Assembly: GCA_028554755.1 (NCBI GenBank)
Contig: JAPTOF010000024.1
Span: 5,518,001-5,582,000 of the forward strand
DNA from: Cordia subcordata
Lineage: Eukaryota; Streptophyta; Magnoliopsida; Boraginales; Cordiaceae
Reading direction: 5' to 3'
DNA length: 64,000 nt
Below the pieces are notes generated by a model. That model did not search any database and was not told the origin of the DNA. It saw only the letters and a list, made by a program, of their open reading frames with translations. The translations under genes and the position numbers were made by a program. This document shows positions 51,022-60,654 of the stretch, one piece after another; within the stretch, counting starts at the first letter, position 1; every line of letters begins with the position of its first letter.

Positions 51022-51167
51022 GATTGTACAGCAGCGGTTCAATGCCAGCTGACGGATGCTGTATATCCAGGGTGCACAAAGTCAATTTCGGTTCCAAAAA
51101 TGAATACGAGATGATTCAGAACTACAAGGTCCTTCAAGACGTTTTCAGCAAACTCAAAACCACCAAG
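51022..51167 (+). pseudogene. EB1 microtubule plus-end protein, exon fragment
   Basis: After an acceptor (AAATTGCAG) the frame reads [16 protein letters not shown] and, one frame over, [20 protein letters not shown] then [12 protein letters not shown]. This is the calponin-homology domain of plant EB1 (compare [23 protein letters not shown] from memory). A few bases expected between PG and HKV are missing, which causes a frameshift. It ends at a donor-like AAG|GTCC. No other EB1 exon is nearby, so it is an isolated relic. Confidence 0.8.
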
Positions 51168-51214
51168 GTCCATTTTTTTTCTTTTTTTCCTTTTTAATTT
51201 AATTGTTTGTGTAG

Positions 51215-52386
51215 ATGTCCCTGAAAAGGAAAATGAAGAACAATCACCAGAGAATTGAAAGATCAAGATGTTTTATGATGGTGATTGTCCACTTTGTATG
51301 CGAGAGGTATACGACTATATAATTGTAAAATTCAGTTCATTTATAATTTATGTGATGGTGTTGTTTAATGCCAGGAAGCTTTATGGATTAGTTATTGATT
51401 GTTAACTAATGGTGTTAGTGTAAAATAATTTTACATTGAGTGTTGAATGTTGCTAGGTTAATATGCTAAGGGAGAGAAACAAAAGCTATGGAACCATCAA
51501 ATTTGTAGACATCAATTCAGATAAATACAGTCCAGAGGAGAATCAAGGCCTTGATTATGGGATGGTATGTTATTTCTTTGATTTTAAGGGCTCGTTTAGA
51601 TTGACTTTCTGTTTTTTTGGATGATTTTTCTATAACTTTTGAAAAAAATACTGTTTTTAGAAGTTTAAATTTCTTTTGAAAAGAAGTTAGATTTGAGCTT
51701 TTTCAAAGGTTAAGCTTTTCTTGAAAACTAAGTCAAATACTAATTGTAAGAGGAGTGTGTTTATTTCAACAAAACAAAAAATCCAATCTAAACGAGCCTA
51801 ATATGTTATAACACAGAATTGTTCAGATTTTGAAATGGAAGAATGAAATATGATCATGAAGAGTTGCTCTTCTTCTTCTACTCTGCATGTTCTGTTCTCT
51901 TTTTTGTAAAACTACTGCATTAGTTGCAGTGTTGCCTGATTGATTTGTTTGAATAACTTGGGTCCCTTAAATATAGAAAAATAAGAGGTAAGAACTTGAG
52001 AGCTGTGGTTTTAGGCTCCAAAAATTTGTTTGATCGATGGTCAAACTCAAGTTTCGTAATATTTTACCTGTCATTAGATTTACGATATCAGTTTTTGTCC
52101 TGTTTATTGGCATTAGAACTTAACAATTTTCTCTTCAATTGCCATTGGTCTTTTCTCATTTTGCTTTTTGTGAAAAATTGTGAAGCTTAGGGATTCTTGT
52201 TGGATGATAAATTGTGTATATCAACTTGTGAAAAATTTGTGAATAATCTAGTTTTTCTTTCGTCCTTGTTATCATTTTCCCCTGGTGTGCTTGACTTAGA
52301 AATCTATTTCACTTTTTCAATTTGTTTAGGTTATGGAAAGAATTCCTGCAATCCAACATGATGGAACTATGGTTACAGATATTGAG
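51215..52386 (+). pseudogene. DCC-family (DUF393) thiol-disulfide oxidoreductase, partial gene
   Basis: Three exons with good splice borders are present: 51215-51306, 51457-51564 and 52330-52386. They give KIKMFYDGDCPLCMREVNML, then SYGTIKFVDINSDKYSPEEN and MERIPAIQHDGTMVTDIE. The CPLC pair is the CxxC redox motif. The closest plant relative I recall is At5g50100. The codon before KIKMFYDG is TGA where related proteins have Trp, so it is a probable TGG-to-TGA nonsense change. The N-terminal targeting region and the C-terminal exons (FRRLYE.. onward) are absent. A Gypsy element sits 60 bases after the last exon. It is non-functional as it stands. Confidence 0.8.
51588..51798. mobile_element. 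Tourist/PIF-like MITE in DCC fragment intron
   Basis: It starts GGGCTCGTTTAGATTGACTT and ends AATCCAATCTAAACGAGCC. TAA flanks both sides (51585-51587 and 51799-51801). Confidence 0.85.
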
Positions 52387-52445
52387 GTATGCCTACCTAT
52401 TCTTATTCTATTTCTCACTTGTGTTATTCATTTTATGGAGCTAAT

Positions 52446-53008
52446 TGTCACGCCCTTAGCCTAACCCAAGCACTGCATACGGCACTTAGACACTTTTCTA
52501 CAATAAAAGTGGCTAATTCACCCTGAAAACCATAAACAAAGGAAATTTGCAAGATAAAGAGTAAAGCAACAGTATAAAGAGATGAGAGAATAAGGCTTTG
52601 TATTGCTCTCAAACTTTTCTGTGTGTCCTGTACAAATGAAAAGTTAGGCTATTTATACATCTCCTCTGGCAAATGAATGGCTATGATTATTTCAATCTAA
52701 TGGCGAATATGAGCTTCTAGACTATTCTATCCTAATCATGGGATATTTACAATCAATCACAAACAATAATCCCTCAATCAAGGGGGATTGATATTCTCCC
52801 TATCAAGTGTATCTTCTAGATCCTTCCTGGAGAGAAATGCCATACGTGCATCCCTTCAAGCTTCCTCATCCTTGCCATATAGTTGCTCGCATGGCGCCTG
52901 TATCATCGAGGTTGCCCTAGCATGGGAAAGTGCCACATGTGCTTCCGTGCAAGCTTCAGTCTTGTCATCTTGCTGCTCATGTGGCATCTCCATCGGCAGG
53001 GCATGACA
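52446..53008 (-). repeat. 3' LTR of the Gypsy element
   Basis: A 563-bp direct repeat matching 55428-55994 with scattered differences. The plus-strand ends are TGTCACGCC and GGGCATGACA. Confidence 0.88.
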
Positions 53009-53335
53009 TGCTCCTCCACCCAATTCCGTGGCCGTCCTCATCACGATCTCCTCATGATACTTCACAATCTCCTTCATAAAGTTTCCAAGGGAGTCTGTTG
53101 GCTCCCAACTTGCCTCACTTGCTAGCAAGCCTTTCCAATGCACCAAGTACTCATACCGCAGTGGAAGTCCCCTTACGCAATCAGCTTCAATGAAATCGAC
53201 TTCCTTATCACGAGGATCTAACATTGTGGCTGCTAGACTCTTGGTGGTTGTGTCTTCCTTTCCTCGACTTACTCCATTGATCCTATTGCTAGCTGATTCA
53301 TCAATAAAGATCCTTGATGAACTGGCTTGCTCCAC
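52856..53335 (-). CDS. Chromodomain-bearing C-terminal Pol remnant
   Basis: The frame contains YEYLVHWKGLLASEASWEPT and DSLGNFMKEIVKYHEE, a chromodomain with its aromatic and acidic residues, as found at the end of chromovirus integrases. The frame then runs about 150 bases into the 3' LTR before stopping at 52856. Chromodomains direct integration to marked chromatin. Here no integrase precedes it. Confidence 0.8.
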   Translation of the reverse strand: MEQASSSRIFIDESASNRINGVSRGKEDTTTKSLAATMLDPRDKEVDFIEADCVRGLPLRYEYLVHWKGLLASEASWEPTDSLGNFMKEIVKYHEEIVMRTATELGGGACHALPMEMPHEQQDDKTEACTEAHVALSHARATSMIQAPCEQLYGKDEEA

Positions 53336-53694
53336 TGAGGGTAACTGGTTTTAGACTTGGTCTCTAACTCCTTGGTGTGAGCAACAAGGATCCATTGACT
53401 TATTTCTACCTCAATCGGCTTCTTGCCCATTGCTTGGCTCCCGTGAAGATTAAGGGAGAGTTGGGTTTCGTCAAGTATGGTTGCCCTCCTCTTTGGTTTG
53501 GCACCATGGGTTGCGTCATATGGAGGGTCCACCTTTTTCATAGGTGGTGCCTTCCTTTGTAACAAGGGCGATGTGAGCTCTTCCACCTTTCCACGGCCTT
53601 TAACAACCTCCTTTGGTGTCTTATCTGCCACCTGTTAACCCTTATCCATTTCTTTCATGGCTTTTGAGTAAGCCCCCTCATTTTTTCGAACTCC

Positions 53695-54159
53695 CTAGTC
53701 CACCTGGAGGGTCGAAAGTTGTTTCTTTTCGAGTCTAGCTTGGATCTTTGCCTGTACCATGCAAGGGGTGTTCTCCTCCATGATCATCATATGTTCAAGG
53801 TAGGGTATAAGAATGGCCTTTGCTTGTCTAAAGAACTCCATACCGAGGACAAGCTCAAAGTCGTCTATGGGTACCACCGTAAAATTTAATTTCTCTTGCC
53901 AAGTATCGATTGTTAGAGAAACATCTTTCGCCATACCTGTCAATGGTCGTGAGCCGGAATTGATAGTCTCGAGGGACCCTTGATACTTGTTAAGAGTAAG
54001 TCCCAATCTCTTGGCTTCGTCTTCTACCATGAAATTTTGAGAAGCTCTAGTGTCTAACATGACCCTGGAGAGCTTTCCTTGAATCAATGCCGTCACGTAC
54101 ATCAAGCTACCCCTCGATGAGGCCCTTGGTGTTATCTTGGCATTCAAAGCATTTAACAA
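53695..54159 (-). pseudogene. Gypsy aspartic protease with altered active site
   Basis: A 154-residue frame matching retroviral-type aspartyl proteases of plant Gypsy elements: MYVTALIQGKLSRVMLDTRA, then SQNFMVEDEAKRLGL and DFELVLGMEFFRQAKAILIP. The catalytic D-T/S-G triad reads D-T-R, a single G-to-A change away from Gly, so activity is very unlikely. Confidence 0.8.
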
Positions 54160-54601
54160 CTAAAGAGAATCCATTTGTGCTTTGCCAGTCTTCTTGCATT
54201 CCTCAATCATCATGTTGAATGTTTGTCTTCTTGAACACTCTCTCCATGGATAGGAACTGAGACAAAAGTAGCACTTGATGGACCTCTTATCTCACTTCTG
54301 GTCCTTGTTGAAAGGTTGTTTCCCATGTCTATCCTTGTCTTGCCTTTTGGGACTCTCGTTTTTCACCTCGTTTTTTGTCAAATTTCCCTGGGGTTCGGAA
54401 GGGTGGTGTTCTTCTTGACCTCTATCAAGGATTCGGCCATGGCAACCGCTTGAGCAAAGGTTTTGGGCTTTCTCATTCGTCTTTCTGGTTGTGCCCGTGG
54501 CTACAAACCCTTGATAAAGTTATACATATGATCATAATTGGGCTTGTTACGTACCTGAAGTTTAAGGGATATGTATTCTTGAACATATTGATGTTTGATC
54601 C

Positions 54602-55369
54602 CTATATGCTTAGGACTCTAAGCTTGTCATGAGCTTCCCATTCGACCTTTTCAGGGTAGAATTGGACATATACATCCTCTTTGAAAGCAGTCCAAGTTGA
54701 AAGCCCCCTCTTGGCCTTTTGGAACTCTTGGTGCTTCATACGCCACCACAGAGCTGCATCTTCAGAGAAATAGAGTGTTGCTCTTCTCACACGGCTAGCA
54801 TCCTCCTCGAGCCCAACCACATCAAAATATTGTTCAATTTTCCAAAAGAAGTTTTCCACCTCCTTGGCTTCGTGTTTCCCGTTGTAAGGACTAGGTCTTG
54901 GCACGTCCACCTTTGGTGTTATATGGTGGGTTGACATGCCACGGGCTATTGCCTCTCTAAACATAGCCCAATCCTTTTTCATCTCCTCAAGAATCTTGTC
55001 TTGTTCAGCCATCTTGCGATCTTGCTCAGTAATCTTAACCTGTAAGCAATCGACAATGGTCTCTTTCTCAATTAGCTCATTCTTAGTCGTCTCTTCTGCT
55101 GTTTGCACACGAGCTTGAAAGTTTTCGAGTTCCGAACATAGGTTCCCCAAACTTAGTGCCTCCTCATTGTCAAACCCAAGCTGTTGAAGTTTCTGCATGA
55201 AATCAGCAACAACGTCTTCTGCCCTTGTCAAACATGCCTTAAAAGCAGCTTGTACATCACGAGACTTTCCCCTTTTATTGCCTTTGGCTGCTGTAGGAGG
55301 GGGTAGGACCTCCTTTCCCCTCTCGTCATTACCAGCATCAACGCTCTTCTTAACACCTGAAGAAGACAT
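54602..55369 (-). CDS. Gypsy gag polyprotein, N-terminal part
   Basis: An open frame of 255 residues. The N-terminal 70 residues are basic and Ser/Lys-rich. A coiled coil follows (about 75-150, KITEQDRKMAEQDKILEEMK), then the retrotransposon gag domain (VPRPSPYNGKHEAKEVENFF, ALWWRMKHQEF, TWTAFKEDVYVQFYPE). It stops at LRVLSI, after which gag-like sequence continues in broken frames towards 54200. Gag forms the particle around element RNA. Confidence 0.8.
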   Translation of the reverse strand: MSSSGVKKSVDAGNDERGKEVLPPPTAAKGNKRGKSRDVQAAFKACLTRAEDVVADFMQKLQQLGFDNEEALSLGNLCSELENFQARVQTAEETTKNELIEKETIVDCLQVKITEQDRKMAEQDKILEEMKKDWAMFREAIARGMSTHHITPKVDVPRPSPYNGKHEAKEVENFFWKIEQYFDVVGLEEDASRVRRATLYFSEDAALWWRMKHQEFQKAKRGLSTWTAFKEDVYVQFYPEKVEWEAHDKLRVLSI

Positions 55370-55427
55370 CCTTCAAATGAGCAAAATTACAAACACCTTG
55401 CGTGTAACCTTGGCTTTGGTAACCACT

Positions 55428-55994
55428 TGTCATGCTCTTAGCCTAACCCAAGTGCTATGTGCAGCCCTTAGACACTTTTCTATGACAAAAGTGGCTAAGT
55501 CAGCCTGAAAACCACGAACAAAGGAAATTTGCAAGATAAAGAGTAAAGCAACGGAATAAAGAGATGAGAGAAAAAGGCTTTGTATTGCTCTCAAACTTTT
55601 CTGTGTGTCCTATACAAATGAAAAGCTAGGCTATTTATACATCTCCTTTATCAAATGAATGACTATGATTATTTCAATCTAATGGCTAATATGAGCTTCT
55701 AGACTATTCTACCCTAATCATGGGATATTTACAATTAATCACAAACAATAATCCCTCAATCAAGGGGGATTAATATTCTCCCCATCAAGTGTATCTTCTA
55801 GATCCTTCCTAGAGAGAAGTGCCGCGCGTGCATCCCTCCAAGATTCGTCATCCTTGTCACATGGTTGCTCGTATGGCACCTGTATCATTGGGGTTGCCCT
55901 AGCACGGGAAAGTGCCACATGTACTTCCGTGCAAGCAAGCCTTGGTCTTGTCATCTTGCTGCCCATGTGGCGTTTCCATCGGCAAGGCGTGACA
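55428..55994 (-). repeat. 5' LTR of the Gypsy element
   Basis: A 567-bp partner of 52446-53008. The gag start codon lies 59 bases beyond its inner edge on the minus strand. Confidence 0.88.
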
Positions 55995-56084
55995 TAATGC
56001 TCTTTATTGCTTAGAAGAGTTGCTAAAGATTTCTCAGCATAATCTTCCACTTTTCTTATGGTAAGGATGTCACTTGAAGTGTCA

Positions 56085-56155
56085 ATAATTATCTGTAGTG
56101 GTTAAGTTACATACCAATAATTATCTATAGTGGTTAAGTTACATACCACTTAATA
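56085..56155. repeat. Tandem duplication, about 36 bp
   Basis: AATAATTATCTGTAGTGGTT and AATAATTATCTATAGTGGTT start two adjacent near-identical units ending TTACATACCA. Confidence 0.9.
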
Positions 56156-56161
56156 CTCTCG

Positions 56162-56170
56162 ACAAAAAGT
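56162..56170. repeat. Target-site duplication, left copy (MULE 2)
   Basis: ACAAAAAGT directly before the terminal GGAAATTT. The partner at 60646-60654 differs at one base. Confidence 0.75.
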
Positions 56171-56319
56171 GGAAATTTTTTTTACCCTCATTTTAAAATT
56201 TTATCACAAAAATACTCTTCTTTTGAAATTTTTTTCAGAAATATCCTTTTCAGTAAGTCATTTACCAAAATGATAGGTGACTTACCATTTTCACATGTGT
56301 CAGAGCATATTTTGAGTAA

Positions 56320-56515
56320 ACGGTAAGTCACTTACCGTCTGCCATGCTGTCAGTTTGAACGGTAAGTGACTTACCGTTCCTCTCTTTGAACGGTAAGTCA
56401 CTTACCGTTCCTCTCTTTGAACGGTAAGTCACTTACCGTTCCTCTCTTTGAACGGTAAGTCACTTACCATTCCTTTATGCCATTATTCCCCTTGAACGGT
56501 AATTCACCTACCGAC
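56320..56515. repeat. Palindromic subterminal tandem array (MULE 2)
   Basis: A unit of about 32 bp, each containing the near-palindrome AACGGTAAGTCACTTACCGT T, is repeated about four to five times with CCTCTCTTTG spacers. Related words (GGTAGGTCACCTACTGGACG, CGGTAGGGGACTTACCG) recur at 60430-60580 near the other end. Candidate transposase-binding sites. Confidence 0.75.
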
Positions 56516-56711
56516 CCCAAATGACTTGAACCCCTATTTAATCCCCGCTTTTTCATTTTCGGAAGGCCCAACAATCCCAATCCAAATTTCTTATTACCCC
56601 TATATAATCTGCCCAGTCTCCTTAATTTTCGAAACGCCCAAAATCTCTCTAACTATCTTCCACACATACATACTTGATAGTATTCACTTATATTTTAATC
56701 AGTAAAAAAAT

Positions 56712-58258
56712 ATGAATGCAGTCTCTGTTCTTTTATATTATGGTGGAGAAAAAATTAATGGCCCTTACGATATCGAATATAAAACTACAAAGTTTGCTTG
56801 TAAGGTCAAAATAACTCATGAAACATCATACAATGAATTTGTTTGTAGTGTCTATAAGAAGCTTAATTTATGTTATGACATCGACAGGGTTGAGCTATCA
56901 CATTGTTTCCAATCGGGGGTCGTACAGTTATAATATCCATATTTTAGCGAGGAGGCAATCAGCAACGATGATGATTTGATGGACGTGTTTCGGATAGCAT
57001 GTGATGATAATAACATAAATAATGCTTATGTTATTTTTGAAGTAAAGACAGATGACGTATACATCCCGCAACAAAGCAGTGATTTCCAGCGTGGTTGCGC
57101 TGTTCTCGACTTGAATGTCGAACCATCACATTACGTTGCTAGGAGTGACATACCAGGGCCATCTCATAGTGTGAGAGTGGACTTGAACATAGACACATTT
57201 CAGTTTGAAACGGACGAAGAAGATGAAGACATGGCGCTGAACAAGAATGATGCTTGGTACGATAATGATGAGGTCTTTAATGGTAATGAAAACATTGGGA
57301 ACGTTAATGCGGAACGTGAGGGTCCGTCAGGTGGTGCGGGGTCCACTGGCAGTGTGATACCGAGGCACAGTATACATGAAACTGCTTAGTTCCATACCGT
57401 TAGTCAAGAATATTATATGGATAGTATGGATAAGCACAAAACCCACGTATTTTGGGACGAGAACAAGAAGGAATTGGCCAAAGAAATGGTTTTCCTGTCG
57501 AAGAAGGACGTGATTTGTTCAGTTCAGATGTACTCGATAAAAGTTCAACGTGAATACAAAGTCAGGAGGTCTGAACCAGATTTATGGGTTGTTTGTTACA
57601 TAAATGCTTCCAACCTTAAAAATCCATGTAAGTGGGAATTGCGGACGATTCGAAAATCCAGGCACCGCCAATTTGAAATAACAAAGTATTAGGGCGTGCA
57701 TAATTGCTTCGGTGATAGACGAAGGTCTGACCATAAAAATGTTACTGCTGCACTAGTCAGATATACAGTTATGCACTTCGTAAAGCACAAGCTTGATTTC
57801 GAGGTGGGTTTTGTACGAGCACACATTATGGACATCTTTCACGTGAACATTTCATACGAAAAGGCATGGCGTGGCTGAAACAAGGCAATCGAAATGGTGT
57901 ACAGTGATTGGGACGAGTCGTACCAGTTGCTTCCAAGATTTTTTAAAGCTGTTAAGCCAATTAATCCGGGGACAATTGTAACATACATGTTCTTCCAAGG
58001 GTCGACGCAAGAAACCAAAATTTTCAATTATGTGTTTTGGGCATTTGCACCATGCATTACAACGTGGAAGCATTGTCGTCCAGTGCTTTCTCTCGACAGG
58101 ACCCACATGCAAGGTCAATATAAGGGGCATCTTCTAATAGCATTGACAGCTGATGCAAATGGTCAGATTTTATTGTTGGCGTTTATAGTTGTCGATGCAG
58201 AGACAATCGATAACAATCGATAACTGGCTATGGTTCCTTCAATTGGTACGGGCTGAAG
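56712..58258 (+). pseudogene. MURA transposase N-terminal half (MULE 2)
   Basis: It begins MNAVSVLLYYGGEKING, parallel to MNSTEVTVLLYYGGHTI in MULE 1, and runs through ELAKEMVFLSKKD, FEVGFVRAHIMDIFHVNISY and the first catalytic Asp region (VLSLDRTHMQGQYKGHLLIA). A 10-bp tandem duplication (AATCGATAAC) at about 58206-58225 shifts the frame just before NWLWFLQLV. The second Asp, the Glu, the SWIM finger and the knuckle are deleted. Stops also lie at about 56931, 57387, 57690 and 57876. Confidence 0.8.
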
Positions 58259-58259
58259 C

Positions 58260-59300
58260 TTTTCAATAACATCATGGTAAAGTAGTAGGCCCTCGTTGGT
58301 CGTGTCTATAAAGGACTTATCCATGAGGTACAATGCCTCGCGTGGCGCGTCTGGTAAGTTCCATCGACCTTGGCAAAGTGCATCTTGCTTTGGATATCTT
58401 AGGGCCTGGAATCGAGGAGTGTGGGCCAAAAACAATTGAACCAGTCCCATATCCACCACTGCAGATAAACAGTTACATTAATACAATTACAAAATCATAT
58501 ATATTTATTTTATATTTAAAAAAAGGTTTAAGTGACTTATGCCAAACACCTGCAGCAGGGTGATTCCACCATACAAGTATGTCCTATCAGAAAAAACAAA
58601 GGCATCGAACCCTGTGTACAGATGTGCAAGTGCTGTAGCGGCCCAGTTCATTCCCTTCACGGACTCAATGTCCTTTAGCAAAAGCAGCTAGTTCATGTTC
58701 CCTCAACTACCACTGGCATCGGCAAAGAGATAAGAAACTATGTAGTCGAACATCCATAAACGGGCACACCGCGCTGCAGCTGCACCATTGGGATCTTGGT
58801 GGTGAGTCATCTCATACAACCTCTTCACCTTAGACAGCTTGACCTTCTCAATTCTCGGCTCCATATGTGATTCTTCCACTTTAATGCCACAAAGATCATG
58901 GAAAAGCTGAGCCCACTCACCATACACCCGCTTCGTGGTATTTAAGTACATGATGGGATCACCAGACACGAGCAACCCCCATAAGACGGCCATATCCTAT
59001 AATGTTATAGTGGCCTCTACGATGGGCAAGTGGCAGGTGTGTGTCTCTGTCCACCACCTCTCTATGACGGCTGTCAATAAGGTGTGGTCGAGTTCATGCC
59101 AACCTGCCTTATAACACCGGTAGAACCCTGCACGTAATAACTCTTCCTAAACTAAAGGGTGCTCAGGGGTTTGAAACAAGTACCTGTTGCCAGGCTGGAT
59201 GCGAACTCCTTTGACGCAGTGTCTCCCGTCAAAATCTACGTCCTATGCTAGGCATAATCTATTAAAAAGGATGCATCTTGGGGTCTAAGTTGGACATCCA
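58260..59300 (-). pseudogene. Plant mobile domain gene (MULE 2), C-terminally truncated
   Basis: From about 59300 on the minus strand: LLTAVIERWWTETHTCHLPI, VEATITL, then DMAVLWGLLVSGDPIMYLNT, ARLWMFDYIVSYLFADASGS, NWAATALAHLYTGFDAFVFS, and a last piece with QGRWNLPDAPREALYLMD. This matches the order of the MULE 1 PMD. Stops and frameshifts break it, and the tail is cut at the junction with MURA near 58258. Confidence 0.7.
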
Positions 59301-59329
59301 TGATATATCCTATGATCAAACAGTTAACA

Positions 59330-60190
59330 TGTGTAAATAATATTAAATTATGTAATATCTTATTGAATTAAAAGAAATTCCTAAGAAAATTTCTTATAAT
59401 AATTTTCTAATAAAAAGATTTAATTTCGTATTGAATTATATTACTTTTCTATTGAAATAAACTACATTCAAATCCTAATAAATTACACCATATTCCTAAT
59501 AAATTACAATTAAATTATATAATTTTCTAATCAAATAAACTTTATTCAATTCTTAATCAATTACAAGAAATTCCTAATAAAATTTCTTATATTTATTATT
59601 TAATAAATTATTTTAATTTTGTATTAAATTATATTACTTTTCTATTCAAATAAACCATATTCTTGTTCCTAATAAATTATATTAACTTTCTAATCAAATA
59701 AAATTTATTAAATTTCAATTACATTTTAAGAAATTCCTAAGGAAATTTCTTAACCATTATGTTCTAATAAATTATATTAATTTCCTATTAAATTATATTA
59801 CATTTCTAGACAACTAAACTACATTCTCGTTCCTAATAAATTACACCATATTCCTAATAAATTACAATCAATGACATTATATTCCTACTAAATTTGTATA
59901 AGTTTTTAATGTCAAATAGGCAATTTCGGTTCTATGAATTTTCTAAAAACCATAACTTTTCTAAAATCTTTCTAAATTTTCTAAATATTATAAATCTCTA
60001 ACTAAAGAAAAGGTCGTACATTACAAAATTATGTTAAATATCCTATTCATATGCATGTAAAAAATATACGTATGCATGTAAAATAAGCACATATATATTA
60101 AAACACATATAGTTATACACATATTAATGTCCCATGTGCATATACTATATACATACGTACATGCTATATACATTACACATGTACATACGA
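59330..60190. other. AT-rich spacer inside MULE 2
   Basis: Many degenerate repeats of CTAATAAATTACA and TTTCTTA. No coding content. Confidence 0.6.
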
Positions 60191-60645
60191 TTGCATATTA
60201 ACAAACATATATACACCTAAAAATCAATATATAATAAATAAAAATGCGAGAATTTAGTAAACTTACAAGTAAAGGCAATTTCTTAGGCTTGGAGTATAAT
60301 TTTTTTTGCAAAAAAAAAAAAGGGTTGGGAGGGGATTTTTTCGGCCAAAATAGGTAGGTCGCGGGGGGGAGAGGTTTCATCGGTGAGGAAAAAATGGGGA
60401 AAGAAAGGGTCGGTATTTAAAGGGCAAAAAATGGTAGGTCACCTACTGGACGGTAGGTGACTTACTGAAAACATTAAAGCCCCAACAATTTTTTTTTTAA
60501 AATTTCTTCAAATCCCGAGATAAGTGAATGGTAAGTCGCCTACCGTTTCGGTAGGGGACTTACCGAAAAGGGTATTTCTAAAAACAATTTCGAAAGAAGG
60601 GTATTTCTATGATAAAATTTTAAAATGAGGGTAAAAAAAATTTCC

Positions 60646-60654
60646 TCAAAAAGT
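60646..60654. repeat. Target-site duplication, right copy (MULE 2)
   Basis: TCAAAAAGT directly after the terminal AAATTTCC. It matches 56162-56170 at eight of nine positions. Confidence 0.75.

Larger units (their letters stand above)
52446..55994 (-). mobile_element. Ty3/Gypsy chromovirus-type element lacking reverse transcriptase
   Basis: The LTRs lie at 52446-53008 and 55428-55994. They begin TGTCACGCC.. or TGTCATGCTC.. on the plus strand and end ATGACA or GTGACA, and they align end to end. TAAT flanks both sides (52442-52445 and 55995-55998). Coding orientation is minus. After the 5' LTR comes TGGTTACCAAAGCC, a possible decayed tRNA-Met primer site. Before the 3' LTR is a purine tract (GGGTGGAGGAGCA). 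Gag, a protease and a chromodomain are present, but only about 350 bases separate protease and chromodomain, so reverse transcriptase, RNase H and integrase are missing. It is about 3.55 kb and non-autonomous. Confidence 0.88.
56171..60645. mobile_element. MULE DNA transposon (copy 2) carrying MURA and PMD, internally deleted
   Basis: A 4475-bp element. Terminal inverted repeats of about 95-105 bp run GGAAATTTTTTTTACCCTCA, TTTTAAAATTTTATCA.. and the complement at 60545-60645. The flanks are ACAAAAAGT (56162-56170) and TCAAAAAGT (60646-60654), eight of nine matching. MURA N-terminal half (+) and PMD (-) are tail to tail, as in copy 1. The terminal repeats share no obvious sequence with copy 1 beyond a G-start and A/T-rich body, so it is a different family with the same gene plan. 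Confidence 0.88.

Noticed and set aside
54375..54632. Plus-strand frames across the Gypsy gag region
   Set aside because: The coding strand is minus, with clear gag and protease similarity. Plus frames are shadows.
56320..56470. CRISPR-like look of the regularly spaced palindromic repeats
   Set aside because: This is a plant transposon subterminal array. Spacers are the same short sequence, not unique, and there are no cas genes.
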